Shown piece after piece: positions 1 to 8,015 of a stretch of DNA of 64,000 nucleotides. This stretch comes from Shimazuella soli (GTDB lineage Bacteria > Bacillota > Bacilli > Thermoactinomycetales > Thermoactinomycetaceae), in NCBI RefSeq assembly GCF_022511585.1, contig NZ_JAKWBN010000010.1, positions 20,197-84,196 on the forward strand, given 5' to 3'. Both the position numbers and the translations under genes were made by a program. Numbering within the stretch: the stretch's first letter is position 1; the number at the start of each line of letters is the position of its first letter. The notes beneath the pieces were generated by a model. It was not told the origin of the DNA. It did not search any database and saw only the letters and a program-made list of their open reading frames with translations.

Positions 1-382
1 AACTGCTGTAGAAGAACTACTACGCTATACTGGACCTGTTATGATTATCAATCGTATTGCTGGAGAAGATATAGCACTTCATGAACAAAACATTCGCAAA
101 GGAGATAATATCGTTATTTCCATAGCTTCCACTAATCTAGATCTCAACAAATTTACCCATCCCGATGAACTAAACATTGCTCGAGATGAAGCGGAACACC
201 TTGCTTTTAGTACGGGTATTCATCACTGTTTGGGGGCTCCACTGGCACGATTAGAGGGAAAAATCGCATTTGGTACCTTGCTTCGTCGATTTCCTCACCT
301 ACGATTAAATACGAAAATTGACCAGCTTCATTATCAAGCAAGTACCCTTCGTTCACTGGAAAAGTTACCTGTAACCTTCTAA
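1..382 (+). CDS. Cytochrome P450, C-terminal part (5' end outside the window)
   Basis: The frame is open from base 2 and runs to a TAA at 380-382, so only about the last 126 residues are present. The first residues carry the K-helix ExxR motif (EELLR). The heme loop FSTGIHHCLG has the F-x-x-G-x-x-x-C-x-G pattern with the cysteine that ligates heme iron, followed by the L-helix APLARLEGKIAF. These are diagnostic of a soluble bacterial class I P450 monooxygenase that takes electrons from a ferredoxin or flavodoxin. The substrate cannot be told from this part. A strong terminator follows, so it ends its transcript. Confidence 0.93.
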   Translation, partial: TAVEELLRYTGPVMIINRIAGEDIALHEQNIRKGDNIVISIASTNLDLNKFTHPDELNIARDEAEHLAFSTGIHHCLGAPLARLEGKIAFGTLLRRFPHLRLNTKIDQLHYQASTLRSLEKLPVTF

Positions 383-391
383 CTGTTGAAG

Positions 392-426
392 AAGAACGGA
401 AGACGACACTTCCGTTCTTATCTTTT
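392..426 (+). terminator. Rho-independent terminator of the P450 gene
   Basis: A perfect 11-bp stem (AAGAACGGAAG pairing with CTTCCGTTCTT) with a 6-nt loop is followed by a T-rich run, 10 bp after the P450 stop. Confidence 0.85.
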
Positions 427-460
427 TCCTTCTTGCACATCGATACTTGATTCAATATTT

Positions 461-601
461 AGAGGTTGTTGCATAAATAAAATTGAACACTGGATAAAGT
501 CGCTTGATGTGTGTGTTCTCCGCGTCTGTTGTTGAAAAAACACAAAGGACGCTTCACCCACCCGCATCTGCGCTTTTACGTTGAATAATGCAACAGGCTC
601 T
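461..601. mobile_element. MITE-like element or internally deleted IS remnant
   Basis: The left end (AGAGGTTGTTGCATAAAT) and the reverse complement of the right end (AGAGCCTGTTGCATTATT) form an imperfect terminal inverted repeat of about 18 bp. The roughly 141-bp element is flanked on both sides by the tetranucleotide ATTT (457-460 and 602-605), which looks like a target-site duplication. No coding frame is seen inside. The ends resemble those of some transposase-dependent IS families, but I cannot name the parent element. Confidence 0.6.
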
Positions 602-761
602 ATTTAATTAATTATCTAAGTATTTGAATTCAATTTTTCATAGCTAGGTCACCTTGCAAATACAATTGCACACTATTGGCAAACTGGACAAAGCTTTTGT
701 TACAATATCTTTATCTGTTTACATACCTGAAATAGATATAAAAACGAAAAGGGACATTCTT

Positions 762-1673
762 ATGAAACTTTACTTTTTAGGAACGAGTGCAGGAGTACCC
801 ACAAATTTTCGAAATGTATCTTCTTTAGCACTCCTTTTACCAGAATACAATGGCGATATTTGGTTATTTGATTGTGGTGAAGCAACTCAACATCAAATTA
901 TGAAATCTCCTATTAAATTAAGTAGAATCAGTCGTATATTTATTACTCACTTGCATGGGGATCATATTTATGGTTTACCTGGATTACTCAGTACACGTTC
1001 TTTTCAGACAGAGTCTCCACTCACCATTTACGGACCAAGAGGAATCAAAGAATTTATAGAAGTTACCCTATCCATAAGTGAAACTCATTTAAGTCATCCA
1101 ATTGACTATGTAGAGATACTAGATGAAATGACTTTAACTGAAAAACATTTTACGATTCGTATTAAACAACTTGAACACAGAATTACGTGTTTTGGATTTC
1201 GTATAGAAGAGAATGATAAACCTGGCAAACTGAATACAAAAAAACTACTGTCTCAAGGGATAAAACCTGGTCCCATTTTTCAAAAAATAAAACGTGGAGA
1301 ACTTGTCATTTTGCCAGACGGGAGACAAATAGATGGGAAGCAATTCATAGATGCTCCTACACCAGGTAAAATAGTTACGATATTAGGAGACACGCTACCA
1401 TGTCAAAATAGTATCATATTAGCTAGAAATGCTGATCTATTAGTTCATGAAGCTACACAACTTCATAAATTACAAAATAAAGCATCCCAATACTTTCATT
1501 CTACAACTATCGAAGCTGCCTTCACTGCCCAAAAAGCCGAAGCAAAACAATTAATCATAAACCACTTGAGTCCTCGTTACCATGAAGTAATGGAAGATGA
1601 TTTGATAGAAGAAGTGAGAAGCATCTTTCCAAATGCCCAAATAGCAAACGAACACCAATTCTATGAAATTTAA
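762..1673 (+). CDS. rnz: Ribonuclease Z (tRNA 3' processing endonuclease)
   Basis: RNase Z cuts pre-tRNAs 3' to the discriminator base, mainly those lacking an encoded CCA. The 303-residue protein begins MKLYFLGTSAGVPT, typical of the family. It has the metallo-beta-lactamase metal site THLHGDH near residue 65, a GDT near residue 210 and a late NHLSPR histidine. I place the start at 762, preceded by AAAGGGA about 10 bp upstream. The frame is open further upstream, but that region does not match the family. The length fits the B. subtilis enzyme. It stands alone, with no obvious terminator after it. Confidence 0.95.
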   Translation: MKLYFLGTSAGVPTNFRNVSSLALLLPEYNGDIWLFDCGEATQHQIMKSPIKLSRISRIFITHLHGDHIYGLPGLLSTRSFQTESPLTIYGPRGIKEFIEVTLSISETHLSHPIDYVEILDEMTLTEKHFTIRIKQLEHRITCFGFRIEENDKPGKLNTKKLLSQGIKPGPIFQKIKRGELVILPDGRQIDGKQFIDAPTPGKIVTILGDTLPCQNSIILARNADLLVHEATQLHKLQNKASQYFHSTTIEAAFTAQKAEAKQLIINHLSPRYHEVMEDDLIEEVRSIFPNAQIANEHQFYEI

Positions 1674-1824
1674 TAGACTCAAAGCGGCACAATAGATGGG
1701 AAAAATTGCAAAGAAGGCACAGAATCTAATTTTAATTTCCTATCGGCCCTAAAATGAGACTTTAAACGAATGAGCAAAATGACATTCTGATCAATGATAG
1801 ATTATTTAGAATAGAAGGAGCGTA

Positions 1825-2727
1825 TCAACGCTGTTGGTTCCTATAGGCACGGGGAGTTATGCCAACGATTCGTTTGAAATAACGATAAAAATGACTTTGA
1901 TCAAAAAAGCCAACCTCATGGGCAATTTCTCCTATGCTTAACTCCGGCTGTTCGAGAAGTTGTTTGGCGTGATCGATACGGATTTTAATCAGATACTGAT
2001 GAGGAGTGAGATGGGTTGCTTCTTTAAAGAGTCGAACCAAGTGCGAAGAACTGATGTGAACGGCTGTGGATAGCTCTTCTAGTGTAAAATTCTTCTGGTA
2101 ATAGGCATGTAAGAATTCGAGAATTCGGTTGATTTGTTGTTTGGAGATCACATCGGGTTGGGAGGTATCTATCTTTTTAGCTGTGTAATTTTGTAGCAAA
2201 TGAATCCCCAAAAGGTTAGCTAAAGAGTCAAAATAAAGCGTTCCATTAGGAGCTCCTTTTCTAAATTCATCAAGAAGCCATTGACTAATTTGAAAGATTT
2301 TAGAATCGGGTTGGTGGAAAGAATGTTCGAGTTCAATTTGCTGATGGTAAGAAAAATTGGTTTGATCTGCAATTTGATGTAAAAATGATGAGTGAATTTC
2401 CAATCGCAAAAAAGTAAGGTCCCGATCCCAAGCACAAAAACTTTCTTCACCTGATGATAAAACGTTTATTTCACCTGCATGTACATATCCTTCGTATTGA
2501 TAGCGGTCTGCAGATTCTCTCATTTTCACTGGTTGTGGAGTCATATGAACAACAATTAAATGTTTGTCCATCGGAGGTGCATAGGCTTCTTGAGGTTTAA
2601 CCTGTATCCACTGCGAAAATTCAATATTTTTCCAACCTAATTCTTCACAGTGTAAAACGGGTTTCCCTATCATTTGTATCTCAGTTGGCTTTCTCTGAGA
2701 TGAATTCTGTAATGAGTGGTCGTTCAT
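1825..2727 (-). CDS. AraC/XylS-family transcriptional regulator
   Basis: This 300-residue protein has an N-terminal cupin-like sensor region and a C-terminal pair of AraC helix-turn-helices. The recognition segments include LSTAVHISSSHLVRLFKEAT and the family signature IAHEVGFFDQSHFYRYFKR followed by GITPRAYR. Such proteins usually activate a neighbouring operon on binding a small ligand. The start has a clear GAGGAG site. It lies beside the SDR, NTF2-like and hydrolase operon and is a candidate, unproven, regulator of it. The ligand is unknown. Confidence 0.92.
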   Translation of the reverse strand: MNDHSLQNSSQRKPTEIQMIGKPVLHCEELGWKNIEFSQWIQVKPQEAYAPPMDKHLIVVHMTPQPVKMRESADRYQYEGYVHAGEINVLSSGEESFCAWDRDLTFLRLEIHSSFLHQIADQTNFSYHQQIELEHSFHQPDSKIFQISQWLLDEFRKGAPNGTLYFDSLANLLGIHLLQNYTAKKIDTSQPDVISKQQINRILEFLHAYYQKNFTLEELSTAVHISSSHLVRLFKEATHLTPHQYLIKIRIDHAKQLLEQPELSIGEIAHEVGFFDQSHFYRYFKRIVGITPRAYRNQQR

Positions 2728-2856
2728 AATCTACTCGCTCCTCTATATCTAGATCGAAGGTTGAGACTTTAGCAAAGAGATATGCCTGACCGCATCAATT
2801 GTATCAAAAATGTTTTTAATTCTGTATATAATATATTTTCTATTATGAGCACAAAA

Positions 2857-2886
2857 AAATGACCCATTCAAAAGAATAGGTCATTT
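2857..2886 (-). terminator. Terminator of the SDR/NTF2/hydrolase operon
   Basis: A 13-bp stem with one mismatch around an AAAA loop is followed on the minus strand by a run of Ts. It lies 10 bp beyond the restored stop of the hydrolase gene. Confidence 0.8.
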
Positions 2887-2895
2887 GGTTCCATT

Positions 2896-3800
2896 TTATC
2901 TGTTGTGGAGGTGGCGTTGGAACCACTCATGGATATAGTCAATAGCCTGATCTACATAGAGATCTTGATCATATAAATCGATATGGTTCGTGGTTTCAAT
3001 CCACTGGATGGCTTTGGTGGTGGATAGATGATCGAAAAATTGTTGAGCACCTTCAGGGGTGCAATACAAATCTTGTGTACCATGAACAACCAGTGAATCT
3101 GCCCTGCAAAATCTAGAGAGTTAAGATGAAGAAACTCTTCAAAACTCATGACAGCAAAACGATTGATATAATGAGGAGAAACTCCTCGATCTGTTCCATA
3201 ATAGGCATAAGGTTCATCGCCTGGCATTGCCACTTCTGTCTCATTGGAATCGCTTGAAACGGACGGGATGTATACCACTTCACCAGTCTGTTCATACTTT
3301 TCTTGAGCTTGTTTGGAAAGTTCGATCTTGTGTTGATAACCTTCTTCACCTAACCATGCACGAACCACCTTTGGGTCATGATAAAAACCAGCCACTGTCA
3401 CTAAACTTTTGATTCGCTGATCCAATGCTGCCGTTTTCGACATAAAACCGCCGCCAGCGCAAATTCCAACTGCCCCTAACCGATCAGCATCAACATCTTC
3501 TCGTGTTAACAAATAGCTCACAGCATTTTGTAAATCCTCTACTTTTTTTGCAGGAGCTTCGAGTTGTCTTGGCTCACCTTCACTTTCACCGTAGTAACGA
3601 TGATCAAAAGTAAGTGTCAAATAGCCCAAATTAGCGAGCTTTTTAGCATATATCTCTACTACTTGATCTTTCAATCCTGTCATGGGTCCTTCAAAGAGCA
3701 AGGCAGGGTATTTTTTATTAGCGGAGTAATGTTCGGGATAAAAGATTTGACCCGCAATCCTGAGTCCATCAGAAATAAAAGAGACTTTTTCTATATTCAT
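2896..3800 (-). pseudogene. Alpha/beta hydrolase (dienelactone-hydrolase-like), frameshifted
   Basis: The intact N-terminal part has the hydrolase core and a cysteine nucleophile elbow, GICAGGG. The reading frame then breaks at the GGG run (CCC at 3102-3104 on the plus strand). The annotated frame continues with unrelated residues to 2952. One base further, the other frame reads on as a normal hydrolase C-terminus (ADSLVVHGTQDLYC, then TNHIDLYDQ, ending at 2896), supplying the expected acid (GTQD) and histidine (NHID). One missing G would explain it. As it stands the protein lacks two of the three catalytic residues. It is the last gene of the operon with the NTF2-like and SDR genes. Either a real lesion or a homopolymer sequencing error. 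Confidence 0.85.
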
Positions 3801-3827
3801 GTTGTTTCATTCCTTTGTTTGATAGAT

Positions 3828-4295
3828 CTATGAAGGATTGGCTAGGTTGAGAATGTTTTGGTTCCCAGAAGCCCAACGTGCAGTCATCGTGATTTCAGAA
3901 ATGTTCCAAGCTTGATTTTGCTTTATGAGAGTAAATGTATAGGTTCCACCTAATACCCATTGGTCTTCACCAAATGAATTGGGGTATTCATGCATCGCAT
4001 GGAAATAGGCGCGGCAAATGGCTTTCTGTTCGTTAGTAAACTCAACGATATGATTGGAAATGTAGTGTTGAGTAATCTTCAATGGAGTCAGTGATTGGTT
4101 CCAATTAGCTACCAATGCGGATGCCGGCACGGTACCTGGTTCTCCACCAGCCAATGAGGTATAATCGACTCTTACTTCTTCCGTAAATAAATTGGTTAGT
4201 GCATCCCATTCGCGATGATCCGCATAATAGGCAAACTTTGCAATAGTCTCCTTGATCTCTATCTTATCTAGCGTTTTTGTATGTTCATTTGACAT
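3828..4295 (-). CDS. SnoaL/NTF2-like domain protein
   Basis: A 155-residue single-domain protein of the nuclear transport factor 2-like fold. The pattern is IKETIAKFAYYADHREWDALTNLF, then a beta-rich half with the conserved ISNHIVEF and AICRAYFHAMH segments. Members are small cone-shaped enzymes or binding proteins, often acting on hydrophobic or aromatic compounds. The start at 4295 is supported by GAGGAG 7 bp upstream. The frame is open further upstream but only as read-through of the SDR gene in another frame. It sits 38 bp after the SDR gene and 27 bp before the hydrolase, so the three are probably one transcript. Confidence 0.85.
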   Translation of the reverse strand: MSNEHTKTLDKIEIKETIAKFAYYADHREWDALTNLFTEEVRVDYTSLAGGEPGTVPASALVANWNQSLTPLKITQHYISNHIVEFTNEQKAICRAYFHAMHEYPNSFGEDQWVLGGTYTFTLIKQNQAWNISEITMTARWASGNQNILNLANPS

Positions 4296-4333
4296 GTTGA
4301 TAGCTCCTCTACTATATTTTGACTTCTTATCTT

Positions 4334-5029
4334 TCACCAGGCAATCGGTTGACGATTGCGAAAAAATCCGCCTGTTGGCCCATTTTGATCGAGTGTTGCA
4401 AGCCAAACAATGGTATCTGCTCCATCTTCTATACTGACAGGAGCATTCGGTCCTCCCATATCCGTGCTCACCCATCCAGGGCAGACAGCGTTCACTTTGA
4501 TCGAAGTTCCTCTGAGTTCGTCTGCTATAATTTTGGTTACAGCGTTGAGTGCAGTTTTCGAAATACGATACACCCCTGTTCTCCCTCTCATGCTACTCAT
4601 AGCTCCATAACCAGAACTTACATTGACAATCCGTCCACTAGGTTGTTTTTTCATGATAGGAACTAGAGTCTGGATCAGTTGCAAAGGCCCCATAAAATTA
4701 GTTTCCATCGTTTTCCGTACAACATCTGCCTCTGTGGTTAACAGCGACATACCTTCATCTAGATAAATACCTGCGTTATTTACAAGTACTTCCAACTTTC
4801 TAGATGATAGGGTTGTGGCAAGTTGTTGAATCTGTACTGAATTCGTAACATCCAACGGGCTGTATTCTACTTCTAATCCAATAGCTCTAAGCTTCTCTAC
4901 AGCCTGTTGTCCTTTGTGCATATCTCGCGAAGAAAGGATGACTTGATATCCTTTTTGAGCCAATTGACGACAAACTTCGAAACCGATTCCTCGATTCCCT
5001 CCAGTCACCAAAGCTACCTTCTTTTCCAT
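4334..5029 (-). CDS. Short-chain dehydrogenase/reductase
   Basis: A classical SDR of 231 residues. It has the cofactor loop VTGGNRGIGFEV (TGxxxGIG, residues about 8-19), the NNAG strand motif, and the catalytic serine and YRISK tetrad (Y-x-x-x-K). The arrangement resembles carbonyl reductases that use NADPH. The start follows GGAGGTGATT. It is the first gene of an apparent operon with the NTF2-like protein and the alpha/beta hydrolase, reading away from an EamA transporter across a region with four TTGTACAA palindromes. Substrate unknown. Confidence 0.93.
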   Translation of the reverse strand: MEKKVALVTGGNRGIGFEVCRQLAQKGYQVILSSRDMHKGQQAVEKLRAIGLEVEYSPLDVTNSVQIQQLATTLSSRKLEVLVNNAGIYLDEGMSLLTTEADVVRKTMETNFMGPLQLIQTLVPIMKKQPSGRIVNVSSGYGAMSSMRGRTGVYRISKTALNAVTKIIADELRGTSIKVNAVCPGWVSTDMGGPNAPVSIEDGADTIVWLATLDQNGPTGGFFRNRQPIAW

Positions 5030-5097
5030 ACCGTTAAATCACCTCCATCACGTTTTGTTTTACAGTTTCTATCTTAAAAAAACTGCTAGGTCGAATA

Positions 5098-5197
5098 TTG
5101 TACAAAACTACTCTTTTTTTTGTACAATTCATTTTTATAAGCATTTTCGATAGCTGGAAAGCGAAATTGTACAATGAAAAACAGAGAATTGTACAAG
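5098..5197. promoter_or_regulatory. Divergent promoter region with four TTGTACAA palindromes
   Basis: The perfect 8-bp palindrome TTGTACAA occurs at 5098-5105, 5120-5127, 5167-5174 and 5189-5196. The members of each pair start exactly 22 bp apart. In each direction the outer-strand reading gives a TTGTAC hexamer and a TACAAT or TACAAG hexamer 19 bp apart, so the palindromes overlie plausible -35 and -10 elements of both divergent promoters. This is the picture of a shared operator controlling the SDR operon and the transporter. The cognate regulator is not known. The nearby AraC gene is one candidate. Confidence 0.65.
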
Positions 5198-5272
5198 ATA
5201 GCCTCTTCTTCCTATCTTATACTCAGATTATCAAAACACTCATCTTTCAATAGAACGAAGGGGCATAATAAT

Positions 5273-6157
5273 ATGAAAACAGGAATGATATATTTACGAT
5301 TAACATTTGTTGCTATTTTTTGGGGATTAAGTTTTAATGCAGGACAATTGGCTGTGGAGATCATGTCTCCGCTTACGGTGACGGCTTGGCGCTTTATTAT
5401 TGCCACAATCATAATGGTCTCTCTTCTATGGATCAAAGAACCACCAACCAAGAAGTTACTCAAAATGAATTGGAAAATGTATGTGATGTTAGGAGTTGTG
5501 GGAGTATTCGTCACCAATTCTTTCCAATTTTACGCACTCAAATTTACATCACCGTTGCATCCATCACTGATCATGGCAACTAATCCAATGGTTACAGCGA
5601 TTTTTGCATTCTTTCTATTGCAGGAACGGTTACGCCTCGCACAGCTATTGGGAATGGTTTTATCTATCGTTGGAGTGGTTTATGTTATCACCAACGGTTC
5701 GTTCCTATCGACTTTTCAAAGCGTAAACCTCGGTGATCTCTTGGCAATGGGAGCCAATATCACATGGGCTTTGTATGCTGTTTTAGGGAGAAAATTTTTA
5801 AAAGATAGTTCTTCCTTAGCTACGACGACTTACACCATGGCAGTCGCAACTCTCTGTCTGTTACCCTTTGTTTCCCTGCAGCATGCAGCTGTATCGAGTC
5901 AAACGCTCTGGATCGGTTGGGGAGCTATTGCTTTCATGGGAACCTGCGGTGCTGTGTTGACCTTTTTATGGTGGAATCAAGGGGTTGCTACCATTGGGGC
6001 AAGTAAAACTTCCGTCTTTTTTAATCTTGTACCTGTCGTCACTTTGCTCGCTTCTGTAGCAATGGGACAACACATTGGAATTACGCAAGTGATAGGAACG
6101 GGACTGGTGATTATTGGTGTATTTATTTCATCGATGAATCGATCCTCCATGGCCTAG
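5273..6157 (+). CDS. EamA/DMT-family permease
   Basis: A 294-residue membrane protein with about ten hydrophobic segments arranged as two EamA repeats. The first holds FWGLSFNAGQLAVEIMSPL, the second starts near GDLLAMGANITWALYAVLGR. The family exports or imports small metabolites, amino acids or drugs at the cytoplasmic membrane. I chose the start at 5273, with GAAGGGG upstream, because the open frame before it overlaps the operator region and is not hydrophobic. It is transcribed divergently from the SDR operon. A metabolite exporter role is inferred from context only. Confidence 0.9.
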   Translation: MKTGMIYLRLTFVAIFWGLSFNAGQLAVEIMSPLTVTAWRFIIATIIMVSLLWIKEPPTKKLLKMNWKMYVMLGVVGVFVTNSFQFYALKFTSPLHPSLIMATNPMVTAIFAFFLLQERLRLAQLLGMVLSIVGVVYVITNGSFLSTFQSVNLGDLLAMGANITWALYAVLGRKFLKDSSSLATTTYTMAVATLCLLPFVSLQHAAVSSQTLWIGWGAIAFMGTCGAVLTFLWWNQGVATIGASKTSVFFNLVPVVTLLASVAMGQHIGITQVIGTGLVIIGVFISSMNRSSMA

Positions 6158-6285
6158 TGACAGATGAAGTTGGGAGCCAAGCACCAGAGGGGCATCAACC
6201 CTTCGGGCAAAATGGCCGACTAATCGGCGGCCTAAACTCCCACAGAACAATGAGTCTGGGTTTGGTTCCAATTGGAATTTGAACT
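6158..6285 (+). pseudogene. Possible TnpB-type C-terminal tail / structured RNA remnant
   Basis: Directly after the transporter stop, a frame without a start codon runs from about 6158 to a TGA near 6283 and encodes a Gly/Ser/Pro/Arg-rich tail (GSQAPEGHQPFGQNG and onward). The same DNA folds well: GTTGGGAG against CTCCCAC as outer stem, GCCGA/TCGGC as an inner hairpin, and a GAGGGG/CCCTTC stem. Low-complexity C-terminal tails overlapping a structured RNA are typical of IS200/IS605 TnpB genes and their omega RNA, so this may be such a remnant. No RuvC motif is present and the family is not certain. Confidence 0.35.
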
Positions 6286-6409
6286 TGTAAAGCCTTTTCC
6301 CAACCACTTCGTGGATAAATATATCAAAATCATATAAAGTATCTACGTAACTATGTAAGATTTGATCTAACAATACGCCGAAAAACAAATATCTACTACT
6401 GATATGAAT

Positions 6410-6443
6410 CTCAAAAGTTGGATTTATTGGCCCAACTTTTGAG
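6410..6443. repeat. 12-bp perfect inverted repeat
   Basis: CTCAAAAGTTGG (6410-6421) and its reverse complement (6432-6443) surround a 10-bp loop. No T-run follows on either strand, so it is not a standard terminator. It may be a remnant transposon end or an RNA hairpin. The remaining 6286-6578 holds nothing else I recognise. Confidence 0.5.
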
Positions 6444-6578
6444 GTTTAATACATACTTTATTGTTGATACTTGTTTCTATCACTGTATAATTATTGCATG
6501 GATGAAGTTAAAAGCTGTATGACTAATTTCATCGACTATAAATTCTTACGAACTACATTTAATACCAAATTCTACCTA

Positions 6579-6953
6579 TTACTTACTTATTGCTTGACTT
6601 TCACCTACAATCGGTCTTCCCCAACCCCATTTTTCTCCAATATTTATCTGACAAACTTGAATAGTCCCCGCATCAAACTCCACTATATGTGCTGCCTCTT
6701 CATAGTAACCTCCATACTGGTTTGGTGTTACGTTCCTTTCTAATGCAATAATAACTCCATTCTGATTTAAATAGACGATATCAATCGGGAATTTCATTTG
6801 AAACGTATGAACCATTCTTCCCCCCATGAGAAACAATCCACTACCAGCTGAATTTCGTCCAAGGAGCCCTTTCGACAGTTCTTTTTCCGTTAGGGCTAAT
6901 TCTGCTCTTCGAAAAAAGATATGTGATCGATAAACATCTATCCATTTTTTCAA
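6579..6953 (-). CDS. DUF192 family protein
   Basis: A 124-residue protein with the DUF192 hallmarks: a GLLGR segment followed by GSGLFLMGGRMVHTFQMKFP, the conserved ID-x-V-x-L block (PIDIVYLNQNGVI), and a C-terminal GTIQVCQINIGEKW. Family members are small beta-barrel proteins without settled function, often exported in other bacteria. Here there is no clear signal peptide, so a cytoplasmic form is likely. A TTG start lies 7 bp after GGAGGAAAA. It is monocistronic, beside the korAB operon terminator. Confidence 0.85.
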   Translation of the reverse strand: MKKWIDVYRSHIFFRRAELALTEKELSKGLLGRNSAGSGLFLMGGRMVHTFQMKFPIDIVYLNQNGVIIALERNVTPNQYGGYYEEAAHIVEFDAGTIQVCQINIGEKWGWGRPIVGESQAISK

Positions 6954-7109
6954 CTCTTTTCCTCCAACTAGAAATTTTGAATAGTAAAAAATTATGATCT
7001 AGTCGCCAGCTATCCTCATGTGTCAATCTTTGTTTACATTATATTTTCTAATCCATTTATTTCTTGTGCATTGGAGTATATCGTTTAACCACTTCGCAAA
7101 TGAACTGCA

Positions 7110-7142
7110 AATAAAAAGAGAGCGGGATAAACCCTGCTCTCC
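7110..7142 (-). terminator. Terminator of the korAB operon
   Basis: A GAGAGCGGG / CCCTGCTCTC stem with an ATAAA loop is followed on the minus strand by TTTTTATTT. It lies 7 bp after the korB stop. Confidence 0.85.
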
Positions 7143-7148
7143 ATAATT

Positions 7149-8015
7149 TTATGCAAATTCACTTATCAAACGATCAAATTGGTCCTCTGTTAAATTTAGA
7201 TCTTGTTTAACAAGGGCTTCTTCTTTATAACCTTTTATTAATTCTTCATAGGAAGGTCTTTCAGAATTTTGATAGATAATTCCAGTAACAAGACCATTGT
7301 GTTCCATCAAGGTTTGCATTGCTTTTCCACGGTTTGATGGATCATATCCTTCAATATCATCTAGACTAGTAAGATTTTGTTTAAACCAATCGTACGTGTT
7401 GATTTTGTTGTAAGTCACACATGGGCTGTAAACATTGATCAACGAGAAACCTTTATGTTTAATACCTGCTTCGATTACAGCAGTCATTCCTTTTAAATCA
7501 CTGGATACCGTTTGTGCTACGAAACCAGCTCCTACTGTTAGTGCCATTTCCATTGGAGAAATCGCAGCTTCAATGGAACCATTTGGTGTACTTTTCGTTT
7601 TAAATCCCATCTCCGAACGTGGAGAAGTTTGACCTTTGGTAAGACCATAGATTTGATTGTCCATTACAATATAGGTGATATCCACATTACGGCGAATGGC
7701 ATGAACCGTATGTCCCATACCGATCGCAAAGCCATCACCATCTCCACCAGAAGCAACTACAGTTAGATCTCGATTGGCGAGTTTCAAACCTTGAGCGATT
7801 GGTAGAGAGCGACCATGAACACCATGGAATCCATAGGAATTCACATAACCTGCAATCCGACCAGAACAACCGATACCGGAAACGATAGCAACTTCTTCAG
7901 GTTCCTTACCTAAGTTTGCAAACGCGCGTTGCATAGAGGCCAAAACCGTAAAGTCACCACAACCAGGACACCAGTTAGGTTTCACTTTGTTGCGGAATTC
8001 TTTAAACGTTGCCAT
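7149..8015 (-). CDS. korB: 2-oxoacid:ferredoxin oxidoreductase, beta subunit
   Basis: The beta subunit carries thiamine diphosphate and, with the alpha subunit, oxidises a 2-oxoacid plus CoA to acyl-CoA, reducing ferredoxin. In aerobic Gram-positives the pair often serves as 2-oxoglutarate ferredoxin oxidoreductase. Visible motifs are the N-terminal NWCPGCGDF cysteines, IGCSGR, and the TPP-binding GDGDGFAIGMGH to DNQIYGLTKGQ stretch. I take MATFKEF at 8015 as the start (288 aa). It overlaps the korA stop by 14 bp, so the two are translationally coupled. Substrate preference is inferred. Confidence 0.93.
   Translation of the reverse strand: MATFKEFRNKVKPNWCPGCGDFTVLASMQRAFANLGKEPEEVAIVSGIGCSGRIAGYVNSYGFHGVHGRSLPIAQGLKLANRDLTVVASGGDGDGFAIGMGHTVHAIRRNVDITYIVMDNQIYGLTKGQTSPRSEMGFKTKSTPNGSIEAAISPMEMALTVGAGFVAQTVSSDLKGMTAVIEAGIKHKGFSLINVYSPCVTYNKINTYDWFKQNLTSLDDIEGYDPSNRGKAMQTLMEHNGLVTGIIYQNSERPSYEELIKGYKEEALVKQDLNLTEDQFDRLISEFA

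Noticed and set aside
654..761. N-terminal extension of RNase Z
   Set aside because: The family begins at MKLYFLGTSAG (762), where an RBS is present. The extension has no match and no RBS.
4319..4666. 115-codon plus-strand ORF opposite the SDR gene
   Set aside because: Shadow of the SDR coding sequence with no family resemblance.
5098..5197. CRISPR-like repeat array
   Set aside because: Repeats are only 8 bp, palindromic and four in number, in promoter positions. No cas genes are present in the window.
6471..6743. Plus-strand ORF opposite the DUF192 gene
   Set aside because: It overlaps a well-supported family gene in antisense and lacks an RBS.
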